64,000 bases of DNA from Bartonella schoenbuchensis R1 (GCF_002022685.1 NZ_CP019789.1:1435001-1499000); one strand, 5' to 3'. Positions 28,348 to 40,720 are shown, numbered from the stretch's first letter. The notes: generated by a model from the letters alone, not told the origin. Translations and numbers: made by a program.

Positions 28348-28782
28348 ATTAACATTCCTTTATCGGCTATAAATAAATTTATCGCAGCCCCTCATAAACC
28401 TTAACACAAAGCCACTCATTCACCTGTTTTATGTAAAAAAGCTCGAAACTAAACACCAATCAAAAATCAGTAAACGTTCTAATGTCTCCAAACAAGAAGA
28501 ACTCCATAACCTCTAACAATAAGAACTTCCCACAATAAAGAATGGGCACCACCCAATCACAAAAAAGCCCCTCTCTTTCATGCTGCCAAACACATCGTAT
28601 CAACCACACGCGCCACTAATAACAATACGATTTCCCCACAAAGAAATAACCGCGCATGAAAAAGTAAAAAAATCTCCCCTCTCAAAGCATCTTACGTCCA
28701 AAGACCTGTAAAACCACCTCAGTCACTCCTCCTCATCAATCCCACCACGACAATAATCTCCCCCATAAATCCACACAAGATA
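28348..28782. other. Intergenic region upstream of the late module
   Basis: An AT- and C-rich spacer that probably holds the late promoter for terS. I see no gene and no clear operator. It merges into the 114-bp tandem array. Confidence 0.4.
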
Positions 28783-29252
28783 CACTTAAATGACAAGCAA
28801 ACAACACCCCATCAGGGCGCAAAACCATCAACCCATCACAAGAAAGCTTGAGAAAACTGTAATCTCAATCACACATAAAACCGTGAGCAAAACCCCACTC
28901 AAATAACAAGCAAACAACACTCCCATCAGGGCGCAAAACTATCAACCCATCACAAGAAAGCTTGAGAAAACTGTAATCTCAATCACACATAAAACCGTGA
29001 GCAAAACCCCACTTAAATGACAAGCAAACAACACTCCCATCAGGGCGCAAAACTATCAACCCATCACAAGAAAGCTTGAGAAAACCGTAAGCTCAATCAC
29101 ACATAAAACCGTGAGCAAAACCCCACTTAAATAACAAGCAAAAAGCACTCCCATCAGGGCGCAAAACTATCAACACATCATAGAAAAGCTTGAGAAAACC
29201 GTAAGCTCAATCACACATAAAACCGTGAGCAAAACCCCACTCAAATAACAAG
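28783..29252. repeat. Tandem array of a 114-bp repeat, about four copies
   Basis: The word atcagggcgc recurs at 28811, 28925, 29039 and 29153, a constant period of 114 bases. The copies are nearly identical over their full length, and a partial fifth copy ends at about 29252. The units contain G and are unlike the C-rich blocks. On the minus strand each unit has a frame of 38 codons, but it is closed by a TGA, so it is not a repeat-coding gene. There are no spacers, so it is not a CRISPR array. Confidence 0.92.
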
Positions 29253-29911
29253 AAAAGCGCAAAACCTAATCAAAAAATGACACGCAAATTATAAAAACAC
29301 GATAAATCTGAAATAAGCGAGAAAAGCTCTAAACACACCACGCACAAAACACAAGGCACAAACCCCAGACATAAGCCACTAAAACCTCTCTGGCCCGCCT
29401 ACGCCCCAAACACCTTCAAAAAGCTCTTAACTTATTTAAAAAAGCTCTCACTTTAAAAACTCTCACCCAAGTAACAAGCAATTGCAAGCAACTTCTCCCT
29501 CACAATTCACCCCTCAGCCCCTTCTCACAAGAAAGGCACAAAACTTACCTCCTCCCCTCCATCGTCAACACCCCTATATCGCCGGTAGTTTCCACACTCG
29601 CGATAACTCTTACATTATCAACATTTCACCGACATTTGTTTACTGATTCACCGTGTTCACTTGTTCAACCGACAGACATTTGTCATAAATCATCATGTCT
29701 TATGAAATCTCGCCTATAATAGGGCACCACAATCACACCACACAACACCCCTGCGCGGCAGATAACACAGCAGATACATCCCCACGAAAACCTATTTTCA
29801 AACACTTATGGATGAGAGATACAATTATGATTATGCTATAATAATATCAGTTTACGTTCACCTTGTCAACTCTTATTAACTTTTTCTCTTTTGATTCTAA
29901 ACACTTGTGGG
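29253..29911. other. Intergenic region downstream of clpB, no gene seen
   Basis: A 0.66-kb AC-rich stretch between the tandem array and the clpB stop. It contains short palindromic words around accgacatttg and gacagacatttgtc near 29630-29690, but no convincing terminator or gene. Confidence 0.45.
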
Positions 29912-32493
29912 CTAACCCGTAATAGGGGAAAAAGCCAAACGATCACCAGTTTTTGTAATAGCAACTGTTGTTTCATCACCAATAACCCCAAGCAAAATAT
30001 CTTCAGCCAAAGGATCTTGAATTTCCTTTTGAATAATGCGCTTTAAAGGCCGTGCCCCATAAAGCGGGTCATAACCCTTATTTGCTAAAAATTCTTTTGC
30101 TTCTTGCTCGATCTGGACTGTAATTTTGCGCTCACCAAGCAAATTTTGCAAATGTTTGATCTGAATATCAACGATCGCTTCCATATCTTTACGTTGCAAT
30201 CGCTCAAAGAGAATAATCTCATCAACTCGGTTTAAAAACTCAGGCCGAAACGCTGCTTTAACAATACGCATAACATCATCTCTAGCCGCATCAGTTGTTT
30301 GTCCTTCAGGTAGAGCCGTTAAAATATCAGCCCCAAGGTTAGAAGTCATAATGAGCAAAGTATTACGAAAATCAACTGTGCGCCCTTGGCTATCGGTTAA
30401 ACGCCCTTCATCAAGCACTTGCAATAAGAGATTAAAAATATCAGGATGCGCTTTTTCAATTTCATCAAAAAGAATAACCTGATAAGGTCTGCGTCTTACA
30501 GCTTCTGTCAATACACCGCCTTCTTCATATCCAACATATCCAGGGGGCGCACCAATCAGCCGTGCACCGGCATGTTTTTCCATATATTCAGACATATCAA
30601 TGCGCAGCATTGCATTAGAGTCTTGGAATAAAAAAGCCGCAAGTGCTTTTGTTAATTCGGTTTTTCCAACACCCGTTGGCCCTAAGAACATGAAAGACCC
30701 AATAGGCCGGTTGGGATCTTGCAATCCAGCACGGGCACGGCGCACAGCACGGGCCACAGCCTGAACAGCATCTTTTTGCCCCACAACACGTTGGCCGATC
30801 TCATCTTCCATACGTAACAATCGCTCACGTTCTGCCTCAAGCATCCGATCAACAGGAACCCCCGTCCAGCGTGAAACAATCTGTGCCACATGTTCAGCCA
30901 TCACAATTTCTTCAATCAAATTGTTGCGTTGCTCATCATTTTCAGCAGCACTTAGTTGCTTTTCAAGATCAGGAATCACACTATAGGCCAATTCCCCAGC
31001 TTGTTGAAATTGCCCATTGCGCTGTGCAATAGCCAAAGCATTTCGCGCCTCTTCAAGCCTTTTTTTCAAATCAGCAGCATGCCCCAATTTTTGCTTTTCA
31101 GCCTGCCAAGCCCGCGTCATTTCAAAAGACTGTTTTTCTAATGTATCAAGCTCAGCTTGCACCGTTTGCAAACGCTCTTTTGCCGTAAGGTCAACTTCCG
31201 TTTTCAAAGCTTCTCGCTCAATCTTTAACTGCAAAATTCGCCGATCAATATGATCAAGCTCTTCTGGCTTGGAATCAACCTGCATACGCAACCGCGCCGC
31301 AGCCTCATCAATAAGGTCAATCGCCTTATCAGGCAGGAAACGATCCGTAATATACCGGTTTGAAAGGCGTGCAGCAGCAATCAAAGCACTATCAGCCAAG
31401 CGCACTTTGTGGTGTTGTTCGTATTTTTCTTTAATCCCACGTAAAATAGAAATCGTATCATCAAGTGTGGGCTCAGGCACAAAAACAGGCTGAAAACGGC
31501 GTGCTAAAGCCGCATCCTTTTCCACATATTTGCGATACTCCTCAAGCGTAGTCGCCCCAATACAGTGGAGCTCCCCCCGGGCTAAAGCAGGCTTAAGCAA
31601 ATTAGAAGCATCCATAGGTCCGTCAGATTTCCCAGCACCAACAAGATTATGCAATTCATCAATAAACAAAATAATCTGCCCATTTTCAGCTTGCACATCT
31701 GCTAAAACGGCTTTTAAACGTTCTTCAAATTCACCGCGATATTTTGCCCCCGCAATCAGTGCCCCCATATCAAGCGCATAAAGATGTTTATCACGCAACG
31801 TTTCAGGACATCCCCATTAACAATACGCAGTGCCAAACCTTCAACAATTGCAGTTTTTCCAACACCAGGCTCCCCAATCAAAACAGGGTTATTTTTAGTC
31901 CGGCGTGATAAAACCTGAATAGCCCGGCGAATTTCTTCTTCCCGACCAATAACAGGGTCAAGTTTCCCTTCGCGTGCATCTTTTGTCAAATCGCGCGCAT
32001 ATTTTTCCAAGGCATCATACTGGCTTTCAGCATGCGCACTTGTCGCCGTTTTTCCTTTTCGCATCGCATTAATCGCTTGGTTAAGAGCCTGTGGTGTCAC
32101 CCCTGCGTTGGATAAAATATCGGCAGTTTTAGCCGCTTTCTCCATAACAAGCGCTTGCAATACACGCTCCACAGTCACAAACTGATCCCCGGCTTTTTGC
32201 GCCAAATCCTCAGCCATTTTTAAGACTTTCGCCAAAGGCTGCGACATATAGAGCTGGCCATTTCCACCCTGCACTTTAGGCAAAGCATTAAGCGCATCTT
32301 CAAGCGCATCTTTAAGCGCGGCCAAATTACCCCCAGCTTTTTGGATCAAAGAAATAGCCAAACCTTGACTATCCTCCAACAGTGCTTTCAACAAATGCTC
32401 AGGCATAAATTGCTGATGATCACAAGCAAGAGCACTACCTTGTGCTGTTTGTAGAAACATCTGCAGCTGTTCGCTATATTTGTCCACGTTCAT
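29912..32493 (-). pseudogene. clpB: ClpB disaggregase (1-base frameshift)
   Basis: AAA+ Hsp100 chaperone that rescues aggregated proteins with DnaK. All domains are present: the N domain ([20 protein letters not shown]), NBD1 with Walker [10 protein letters not shown] and Walker B ILFIDE, the coiled-coil M domain, and NBD2 with GPTGVGKTE and [16 protein letters not shown]. The C-terminus is [17 protein letters not shown]. The frame breaks at about 31803-31808: adding one base (C) gives [19 protein letters not shown], and the repaired gene is 860 residues, the usual length. Because ClpB is normally retained and everything else is intact, a missed base is likely. If real, only an N-terminal fragment would be made. 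Confidence 0.93.
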
Positions 32494-33094
32494 TGTTTTT
32501 CCCTCTCTTGCACTCTCACATGCCTATCCCTAAAAACACCACTTAAAGAACTCTCTTTCAGTCCACACTCCAATTGTTCATACATACAATGACACTAAGC
32601 AATCACCCACTGTAACAAATGAACACACTGTAACCAAATTATCACACCTTAAAATATGGGTTCTCACAATAATCATGGCAAGAGGGAAATGTGCCAATCA
32701 TGGCAAAAGGCGGGCAAATAACAAGTATAACAAAAAGAGAATAAGAAATAGCATTATTGAAAAACATGATAACACGCATAAGAAGCGCACTTTTTCTTAA
32801 GTGTTCTTTCTTTTTATATTTTTTATTCCCACACGCTTCTTTTATTCCAGCATACTTCTTTTAATCTACTCCATTTTTATTTTATTCAATTTTTACTCTA
32901 TTCCACTCTATTCTCATTCTATTCCACTTTATTCCACTTTCACGCCACTCTATTTCATTCAACATTTCATTTAACTCCATCACTTTCACTTAATTCCGCT
33001 ACAGTCGCTATAGTGATGTATATACTCCTCCATTAACAACTTCTTCATTAACAATTAACCGTGTAATTTTTGCCAATCTTTTATTCTTTTTCAT
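32494..33094. other. clpB upstream region with T-rich repeats
   Basis: About 0.6 kb that should hold the clpB promoter; I see no clear heat-shock element. From about 32875 to 32960 the words ctattccact, tctattctca and ttattccac repeat, a T-rich counterpart of the C-rich blocks. No gene is seen. Confidence 0.5.
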
Positions 33095-33277
33095 CTATTC
33101 TTCTTCATCTGTATTGTGCGGCGGTGGCGGTAAAATATAAGCACCTGAAAGCCACCGATTTAAATCAATTGCCCGGCATCGTGAAGAACAGAAAGGATAA
33201 GAATCCTGCTGTGACATTTTCCCGCATTCTGGACAAGGGCGCAATGGGCGCCGTGGTGTTGATTGTTCCTGCATCAC
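33095..33277 (-). CDS. yacG: YacG zinc-binding DNA gyrase inhibitor
   Basis: A 60-residue zinc-binding protein; the family inhibits DNA gyrase. The four zinc-ligand Cys lie in [11 protein letters not shown] and [19 protein letters not shown], the classic C-x2-C-x15-C-x3-C pattern with the conserved DLxxW element. The protein ends in an acidic tail. In related genomes yacG follows maf closely. Here 1.6 kb of C-rich repeat DNA lies between them. Confidence 0.9.
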   Translation of the reverse strand: MMQEQSTPRRPLRPCPECGKMSQQDSYPFCSSRCRAIDLNRWLSGAYILPPPPHNTDEEE

Positions 33278-34922
33278 TTCTCCTTTTTATAAATTTCGCT
33301 TCTCCTTATACATCATCCTCCTTCTTTTCACCTCCTCAAATTCATCCTCTCCAATCAAAACCCACAAGCACACACTCATACCACCCTCACACTCCACATC
33401 TCTCTTCTCCCTGCTTAAACCTACCCCACACATCATTCTCCCGCTTCCTCTTCCAAAGCCACCAGCACGTACACCACACTTCTCTAGCTCCCACCCCCTT
33501 CATCCACAAACCCTCCTTACAACTTTGCCCCCAGCTCTCTCTCACTCACACTTTCCACCACCCCAAGCACCCCCCCGCATCATTCCCCTTTCAAACCTAC
33601 CTCTCAAACCAAAGCCCCCGGCATCCCCCCAGCACTCTCCCACCCTCACTGCCACTACCCCACACAAGGACTCAACGCTTCTCTCTCAACACTCCCTTCA
33701 CCCTACAGTGCCTCCTCTTCTCACATTGTCCACCACCCCCAACCCCTCTTCATCCACAGATCCTCCCCTCGCAGATCCCCTTCTCATCCAAAAACCCTTC
33801 CTACAACCCGCCCCAGCACTCTCCCTCTCGCACATCAATCTGCCTTCAAATCTACCTCTCAAATCAAAGCCCCCAGCATCCCCTCAGCATTCATTCCTCC
33901 ACACTGGTGTAACTCACCCACTCTACAGAGCACACCCCTCTTCACAACTTTGTCCCCAGCTCTCCCCCACTCCTATTATCCCACGCAAGCACTCAAAACT
34001 TCTTTCACAAATACTCTCTTCACCCTACAGTGCCTCCTTTTCTCACATTGTCCACCACCCCCAACTCCTCTTCATCCACAAACCCTCCCCTCGCAGATCC
34101 CCTTCTCATCCACAAACCCTTCCTACAACCCGCCCCAGCACTCTCCCCCTAGATCAACCATCTCAAACCAAAGCCCCCGATTCTCCCCAGTATTCCCCAC
34201 ACACTGATACAACCACCCCCCTTCTCATCCACAGATCCTCCCTACAACCTTTCCCTCAGCACTTTCCCACCCGCACTACCACTGCCTCACACAAAACGCA
34301 CCCTTTCCTTCCTCATCCCCAACTCTCTCTCGCCCCTTCCTCCAACACCCTTCCACAATACAACGAACCCAACCCTCATCACCCAGCATTCACGGCACAC
34401 CATTCCCCTTCTCATCCACAAACCCTTCCTACAACCCGCCCCAGCACTCTCCCTCTCGCACATCAATCTGCCTTCAAACCTACCTCTCAAATCAAAGCCC
34501 CCAGTATCCCCCAGCACTCTCCCACCCTCACTGCCACTACCCCATACAAGCGCTCAACGCTTCTCCCTCAAACACTCCCTTCACCCTAAACGCCTCTTCT
34601 TCTCACACTTTCCACCACCCCCAACCCCTTCTCATCCACAAACCCTCCCTACAACCTTGCCCTCAGCACTTTCCCACCCGCACATCAATCTGCCTTCAAA
34701 CCTACCTCTCAAACCAAAGCCCCGGCATCCCCCCAGCATTTCTCCACACTGATGCAACTAACCCACTCCACAGAGCACACACCTCCCTTTTCCCTTTATT
34801 CCCACACATCACCTCCCTTTCGTGCACCACTCCCCACCACACAATACCTTCTTACCCCACACTACCACCCTTCTTTATGCTATCTAAGCAGCACCTTAGC
34901 CTCCTCATTTTTAAAGTATATT
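33278..34922. repeat. Large C-rich low-complexity block splitting maf and yacG
   Basis: About 1.64 kb, almost free of G on the + strand. It is built from imperfect duplications of about 300 bases: caccctacagtgcctcct occurs near 33700 and 34020, and ttctcatccacaaaccct occurs several times. The core aaaccaaagccc or a variant occurs at 33606, 33861, 34165, 34489 and 34711. Long open frames here are Pro/Ser/Thr/His-rich translations of the repeat and I do not call them genes. Confidence 0.9.
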
Positions 34923-35552
34923 TTAAGCCCACTTGGAGAGAACAGGGTAATGATAAGATGTTAAGAGATCCATTGTTTGAGCCAATGGCAAACCAACCAC
35001 ATTGGAATAAGAACCAGAAATATTGGTAACAAAAGCCCCAGCTTTGCCTTGAATAGCATAACCACCAGCTTTTCCTTCCCATTCCTGGCAAGCTAGATAA
35101 GCCTCAATCATTGAAGGGGTCAAACATCGAAAACGAACACAACTTTTGACCAATTGAACAGTTTTCCTCCCACATTCGTTCACAACACAAACAGCACTAT
35201 ATACATTGTGAGAACGCCCAGACAGAAAGCTCAAATATTCATAAGCTTCCTCTTTTCCACCAGGTTTAGGAAGAATAACACGCCCAACAGCAACAACAGT
35301 ATCGGCAGCCAAAATCAGACATTTTTCCGATAACACAGCATGTTCGCTAACATGATCAGAACATAACATGCTTTCATAAGCTTTGAGCGCTTTTTCACAT
35401 GCCAAGCGTTTAGCCAGATGAGCGGGATGCTCTTTTGGTTTTGGCGTTTCATCGATCACAGCCGCATAAACCCGGCTTGGATTAACACCAATTTGCGCCA
35501 AAAGTTCTAAACGACGTGGAGAAGCAGAAGCAAGTACCAAATCGATTTCCAT
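34923..35552 (-). CDS. maf: Maf/YhdE family nucleotide pyrophosphatase
   Basis: House-cleaning pyrophosphatase acting on non-canonical or modified nucleoside triphosphates. The signature LASASPRRLELLAQIGV is at the N-terminus. Catalytic elements follow: VIDETPKPKEHPAHLAKRLA, ILAADTVVAVG, and the C-terminal EWEGKAGGYAIQGKAGAFV. At 209 residues it is the normal family length. It lies downstream of infA in the same direction, matching the usual infA-maf-yacG order of this bacterial group. Confidence 0.93.
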   Translation of the reverse strand: MEIDLVLASASPRRLELLAQIGVNPSRVYAAVIDETPKPKEHPAHLAKRLACEKALKAYESMLCSDHVSEHAVLSEKCLILAADTVVAVGRVILPKPGGKEEAYEYLSFLSGRSHNVYSAVCVVNECGRKTVQLVKSCVRFRCLTPSMIEAYLACQEWEGKAGGYAIQGKAGAFVTNISGSYSNVVGLPLAQTMDLLTSYHYPVLSKWA

Positions 35553-35851
35553 AGCGAAAACCCCTTTGAGATTGCGTTAAAACGCATCACCTGACTTTAC
35601 TTTGACACTCTTTCCCCTGCAAAAGGAATCTCTTAGAACCACCAGACCTTTTTAGCAACCATCAAACTTTATTGTGTGAACTTTATGCCACACCCCACTT
35701 TGCTTACGACCCGCTTTTCCCCCACAAACAACTTGGAATTTTTTTAAACACATGCACCAAATCGTTTTAAAGTTTCTGCATTTTTGAAGAACTCTATGAA
35801 CTTTTATTGAAGCAATTGGAAAAGTTTTGAGAAAGTAGCCCCTGCATCCCT

Positions 35852-36070
35852 TTATTTATAGCGATACGTAATACGTCCCTTTGTCAAATCATAAGGGGTC
35901 ATTTCAACCATAATTTTATCACCAGCCAACACACGAATACGGTTTTTACGCATTCTTCCAGCGGTATGAGCAATAATTTCATGATCATTTTCTAGTTTCA
36001 CGCGAAACATTGCATTAGGCAAGAGCTCGGTTACAATACCAGAAAACTCCAAAACTTCTTCTTTGGACAT
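35852..36070 (-). CDS. infA: Translation initiation factor IF-1
   Basis: A 72-residue OB-fold protein that binds the ribosomal A site during initiation. Conserved elements are [40 protein letters not shown] and the end [15 protein letters not shown]. It has full length and an intact frame. It is separated from maf by about 300 bases of AT-rich DNA in which I see no gene. Confidence 0.97.
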   Translation of the reverse strand: MSKEEVLEFSGIVTELLPNAMFRVKLENDHEIIAHTAGRMRKNRIRVLAGDKIMVEMTPYDLTKGRITYRYK

Positions 36071-36339
36071 AAATAAAAGGCTTTCTTTATAATGAATTGA
36101 TTGGATTTTATTTTACTGACTTTATTTTTATTTTACTGATTTTATAACGCAAATTTAATGTAAATTTATTGATTGCTTATACATCGCAAATTATTGGACG
36201 ATACTCATATCGTATTTTTACGGTTTTGTGAACAGGGATTTAACATTTTCCTTTGCATTTATTAACAATCATGATCAAAACAGTGTTGATTTAGGGTTTT
36301 CTTGCCTGTTTTAATTTAAGAGTTTTGATCTTAAAAATC

Positions 36340-37200
36340 CTATTTTCATCGCTCTCTCCCGCCTCTTTCCAACATCCCCCTATCGCACATCACTCTGCCT
36401 TCAGATCCACCCTTGCAAACCCACCCCCTCCAACCAAAGCCTCCCAGCATACACTCAACGCCCAGCACCTCTCTCCCAAACATCCCTATCACCCCTCCAG
36501 ATCCATCCTCTAAAACCAAGCTCTCGGCATCTTCTCCCCAGCATCCCCCTCCAACTAACACACCCAACCTTTCCCACAAAGCACGCCCTTTCTCTCCTCA
36601 TCACTCAGCACCCCCCTCACACATCACTCTGCCTCCTCATATCCCATAAGCACTCTCCATAACCTTGCCCCCAGCACTTTCCCACTCGCACTACCCCACA
36701 CAGCACCCAACATTTCTCTCCCAAACATCCCTATCACCCCTCCAGATCCATCCTCTCAAACCAAGCTCTCGGCATCTTCATCCCCAGCATCCCCCTTCAA
36801 CTAACACACCCAACCTTTCCCACAAAGCACACCCTTTCCCTCTTCATCACCCAACTCTCTCCCACCTCTTTCTCCAACACTCTTCCACAACACAACAAAC
36901 CCAGCCTCTCATCACTCAGCACCCCCTCTCACACATCACTCTACCTCCTCATATCCCAGACCTCTCCACAACCTTGCCCTCAGCACTCTCCCCCTCCACA
37001 AATGTATCCAACCTTCCCCACACAGCGCCCACAACTCATACCCTCTAACAAAAGTCCCCGGCATATCCCCCAGCATTTCTCTACACCAACGCATCTCCTT
37101 AAACTCACCCCAAAAACACCCCCACACTCCCATCACACACCGTGCATACTGCCATCACCCAATAACCTTACCCCATTATCTCTATTTGCCTCTCACAAAG
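36340..37200. repeat. C-rich low-complexity block
   Basis: About 0.86 kb, with two copies of a segment containing aaacatccctatcacccctc and aaaccaagctctcggcatc (at about 36476-36560 and 36723-36800). The core appears at 36432, 36511, 36758 and, more diverged, near 37050. It lies upstream of purE, between the infA promoter side and the purine genes. The 270 bases between it and infA are AT-rich and presumably carry the infA promoter. Confidence 0.85.
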
Positions 37201-37417
37201 TACAATTTGAGATGAGTCAATTAAAGAAAAACAGTTGACGCTTATTACTCGACTCTGCAAAAAATTACTTTGATCGTGCAAAAATTAACTTTGCAAAAAA
37301 ATGGAAAACTTTTAGAATAGCAACCTTTTAAAAAGCAAGAAAGTGGATCTTTCAAGCAAGCAAGAAAGCAGGTCCCTTTGACAACACATAAAGTCTGGCA
37401 ACAAAAAAGGATGTGGA

Positions 37418-37933
37418 ATGGCCAAACACACATTTGACGTCGCGATTGTAATGGGCAGCCAATCAGATTGGCAAACAATGCGCCACAGCGCGGATATTTT
37501 AACACAGCTTGGCATTTCTCATGTCTCACAGATCATTTCCGCCCACCGCACCCCTGATCGGCTTTATCATTTTGCAAAAGGGGCAAAAGCAGCAGGCTTT
37601 AAAGTTTTGATAGCAGGCGCTGGGGGGGCAGCACATCTTCCCGGCATGCTTGCAGCCTTAACCCCATTGCCTGTTTTTGGCGTTCCTGTGCAATCACGCA
37701 TCTTATCGGGTCAAGATTCTTTACTTTCCATAGTGCAAATGCCTGCAGGCATACCAGTTGGCACATTGGCAATAGGCAAAGCAGGCGCCATTAACGCAGC
37801 GCTTTTGTCAGCAGCAGTAATGGCTGTTTATGATGAAAGCCTTGCTAAGCGCCTTGAAGAATGGCGAAAACAACAAACAGAAAATATTGCTGAATACCCT
37901 ATGAATGAGGTTTTAGATGCCCCATCCTCCTGA
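37418..37933 (+). CDS. purE: N5-carboxyaminoimidazole ribonucleotide mutase
   Basis: Purine synthesis enzyme converting N5-CAIR to CAIR. The class I PurE pattern is clear: [54 protein letters not shown] and [18 protein letters not shown]. It has 171 residues, the normal size. The preceding region carries an aaaaggatg context with a usable ribosome site. It overlaps the purK start by 17 bases, so the pair is translationally coupled. Confidence 0.96.
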   Translation: MAKHTFDVAIVMGSQSDWQTMRHSADILTQLGISHVSQIISAHRTPDRLYHFAKGAKAAGFKVLIAGAGGAAHLPGMLAALTPLPVFGVPVQSRILSGQDSLLSIVQMPAGIPVGTLAIGKAGAINAALLSAAVMAVYDESLAKRLEEWRKQQTENIAEYPMNEVLDAPSS

Positions 37934-39029
37934 GAGTTTACAACCAGGAAGTATGATTGGTCTGATTGGTGGCGGGCAATTGGCTCGCATGTTAGCGATG
38001 GCAGCAGCAGAACTTGGCTATCGCACAGTTGTTCTTTGTCCTGAAGCACATTGCCCAGCAGCGCAAACAGCCAATCATCATATCGTTGCTCCTTATGATG
38101 ATGAGATAGCGTTAGACCGTCTGATTGAAATGTGTGATGTTGTCACATATGAATTTGAAAATCTTCCTCTCCAAACAGCTCATTATATTGAGAAAGAAAA
38201 GCGCCTTTATCCCTCATCTAAAGCTTTGGAAATTGCGCAAGACCGGGTTCTTGAAAAAACCTTTTTAAATGAAAAAGGCATTCTCACAGCTTCATGGTAT
38301 GCAGTCCATAATCGTGCTTCTTTAGTTTCAGGGCTGTCTGCATTGGGTGGACATGGCATTTTGAAAACAAGACGCTTTGGCTATGATGGCAAAAACCAGG
38401 TTGTCCTTCATCACCCTAGTGAACAAGCCATTGATGCAGCTTTAAGCGCCCTTCACTATCAACCCTCGATTTTAGAAGAAATTGTGCCCTTTTCATCGGA
38501 AATTTCAGTCGTCTCATCCCGCTCACCCCAGGGAGCTTCTGCCGCCTATGACTGCCCTGAAAATCAGCACAAAAATGGTATTCTTCATAAAACATTTGTT
38601 CCATCAAAAGTTTCATATGCCATCCAAGAAGCCGCGCAAGAGGTAAGCTCTATGGTTATGCGCACGCTTGATTATGTTGGTGTCTTGTGCATTGAATTTT
38701 TTGTTTTAGCAGATGGCCGTTTTCTTGTGAATGAATTTGCCCCTCGTGTACACAACTCTGGTCATTGGACGCAAAAAGCATGCATAACCTCACAGTTTGA
38801 ACAGCATATCCGTGCCATTTGTGGCCTTCCTTTAGGTAGCACATACCGCCACAGTAATTGTGAAATGACCAATCTTCTTGGCCATAATTTGGATGACTTC
38901 AAACATTTTCTCACACAAGAACGCACATCAGTCCATCTATATGGTAAAAACTCTGTACAACCAGAACGCAAGATGGGTCATGTCATCCAATTAACAGGGC
39001 CAGCCACTCCCTCTCCTCATCTTCCATAA
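37917..39029 (+). CDS. purK: N5-carboxyaminoimidazole ribonucleotide synthase
   Basis: ATP-grasp enzyme making N5-CAIR from AIR, ATP and bicarbonate, feeding PurE. Visible elements are [20 protein letters not shown] at the N-terminus, [32 protein letters not shown] (ATP-binding loop) and the metal-site region [17 protein letters not shown]. It has 370 residues, normal length. It is the second gene of a purE-purK operon, with a C-rich repeat block directly after the stop. Confidence 0.96.
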   Translation: MPHPPESLQPGSMIGLIGGGQLARMLAMAAAELGYRTVVLCPEAHCPAAQTANHHIVAPYDDEIALDRLIEMCDVVTYEFENLPLQTAHYIEKEKRLYPSSKALEIAQDRVLEKTFLNEKGILTASWYAVHNRASLVSGLSALGGHGILKTRRFGYDGKNQVVLHHPSEQAIDAALSALHYQPSILEEIVPFSSEISVVSSRSPQGASAAYDCPENQHKNGILHKTFVPSKVSYAIQEAAQEVSSMVMRTLDYVGVLCIEFFVLADGRFLVNEFAPRVHNSGHWTQKACITSQFEQHIRAICGLPLGSTYRHSNCEMTNLLGHNLDDFKHFLTQERTSVHLYGKNSVQPERKMGHVIQLTGPATPSPHLP

Positions 39030-40370
39030 TCTACCACCCTTCTCCCCCATAAAGCCCCTTCCAAGCACTCCCCTCTCATTTTCCATCCTTTTCCCCTATA
39101 TCCTTCCCACTCCTTAGCCCCACACCACACCGCAGCCCGCACCCCTTTATCAACCCAGCAAACAATCCTCCCCTCAGCACACCCCGTCCATCACCTGCTC
39201 TCAATCTCTCCCTTTACCACTCGCACACCATTCCCCTCCAGATCCACCTTCTCAAACCAAAGCCCTCGACATCTTCTCCAGCATTTCCCCTATACCAATA
39301 CAACCAGCCTGCTCCCACCAACGCCCTCAAGCCCTCCTCTCCACCACCTACACATCACCCACCTACACAACGCCCCATACCTTCTTCACCCCCACGCTCC
39401 ATATCCTCTCCCTCCCACACACTCTCTCCCCCGCTCCCCCCCATCCTCTTTCCCTAATATCCTTCCCACTTACACTAACCCAACAGAGCCCCCACCACAA
39501 ACTCCCCCCACACCACACCGCAGCCCGCACCTCTCTATCAACCTAGCAAACAATCCTTCCCACCAGCACACCCCACCACCACCTACTCTCAATCTCTCCC
39601 TTTACCACTCGCACACCATTCCCCTCCAAACCCGCCTTCTCAAACCAAAGCCCTCGACATCTTCTCCAGCATTTCCCCTATACCAATACAACCAGCCTGC
39701 TCCCACCACAAACTCCCACACACACTGCAGCCCGCGCCACTCTATCAACCTAGCAAACAATCCTCCCCTCAGCACACCTCAATTCGCTCTCAAGCCCTCT
39801 TCTTCCAACACCCCCTTATCTGCACACCATTTCCCCTCCAGATCCACCTTCGTCAAACTAAAGCCCTCGACATCTTCTCCAGCATTTCCCCTATACCAAT
39901 ACAACCAGCATGCTCCCACCAACGCCCTCAAGCACTCCTCTCCACCTACACATCACCCACCTACACAACGCCCCATACCTTCTCCACCCCCACGCTCCAT
40001 ATCCTCCCTCTTACCCGCATCTCTCCCCCCATCTTCTTCCCTAATATCCCTCCCACGCACACTAACCCAACAGAGCACCCACAACTTATCCCCCACACCA
40101 CATCTGCAGCACGCACCTCTCTATCAACACCCAGCACAAACTTCCCTACCAACGCACCTCACCCACCAGCCTGCTCCCACCAACGCCCTCAAGCACTCCT
40201 CTCCACCCACACAACACCCACCTACACACCCCATACCTTCTCCACCCCCACGCTCCATATCCTCCCCCCCTCACTTGTCCCCAAGCTCTCCTTGCCTTCA
40301 CACCCCACATCAGCCTCCCCTGCTCAACAATACACTCAATACCCTTCCCTTTTTCCTTAATTCTACAGCA
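39030..40370. repeat. Large C-rich low-complexity block
   Basis: About 1.34 kb downstream of purK. A segment with accattcccctcca, ctcaaaccaaagccctcgac and catttcccctataccaatac occurs three times (starting about 39228, 39614 and 39825), with the core at 39254, 39642 and 39855. Words around accacaccgcagcccgcac and ccataccttctccaccccc also repeat. The block is almost G-free on the + strand and has no gene. Confidence 0.88.
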
Positions 40371-40555
40371 AATGCTTAGTTGACAAAACTAAGACACCCT
40401 GCTAGAAATTTATCTTTCTTCTTATTCATTAGCGATGAATGGTGTTATCTCTTTGAGAGAAGCGCGGTGTTTTTTTAAAGCGGTGATGAGAGAAACTATA
40501 TGATGATGCCAAAAGGGTATCATATCATGAGTATGCGTTATAAACGGTGATTATT

Positions 40556-40681
40556 ATGAAAATTAAAAATTCGCTCAAAGCACTCAAAACACGTCACCGC
40601 CACAATCGGTTGGTGCGCCGCAAAGGTCGTATTTACATCCTTAATAAAACCAATCCGCGCTTTAGAGCACGTCAAGGTTAA
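40556..40681 (+). CDS. rpmJ: Ribosomal protein L36 (YkgO type, zinc-free)
   Basis: A 41-residue basic protein: it begins [14 protein letters not shown] and ends [17 protein letters not shown]. It lacks the zinc-binding cysteines of C+ L36, as is usual in alphaproteobacteria. It is preceded by an AT-rich region that should carry its promoter and is followed closely by a hairpin terminator, so it is a single-gene transcript. Confidence 0.95.
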   Translation: MKIKNSLKALKTRHRHNRLVRRKGRIYILNKTNPRFRARQG

Positions 40682-40691
40682 TAATGGTGTG

Positions 40692-40720
40692 GCCTGCTGT
40701 TTTTTGCAGGCACTTTGCTT
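40692..40720 (+). terminator. Rho-independent terminator after rpmJ
   Basis: GCCTGC and GCAGGC form a 6-bp stem around a tgtttttt loop, 10 bases after the rpmJ stop. A T-rich stretch follows (actttgctttttg). Confidence 0.65.

Noticed and set aside
28783..29252. 114-bp array considered as a CRISPR or a repeat-coding gene
   Set aside because: The units are contiguous with no variable spacers and are far longer than CRISPR repeats; each unit contains a stop in the only long frame.
33525..34589. A 354-codon open frame in the C-rich block between yacG and maf
   Set aside because: It encodes only Pro/Ser/Thr/His repeats that follow the duplicated DNA, has no start-site signal, and similar long frames occur in all such blocks because the sequence lacks G and hence few stop codons on one strand.
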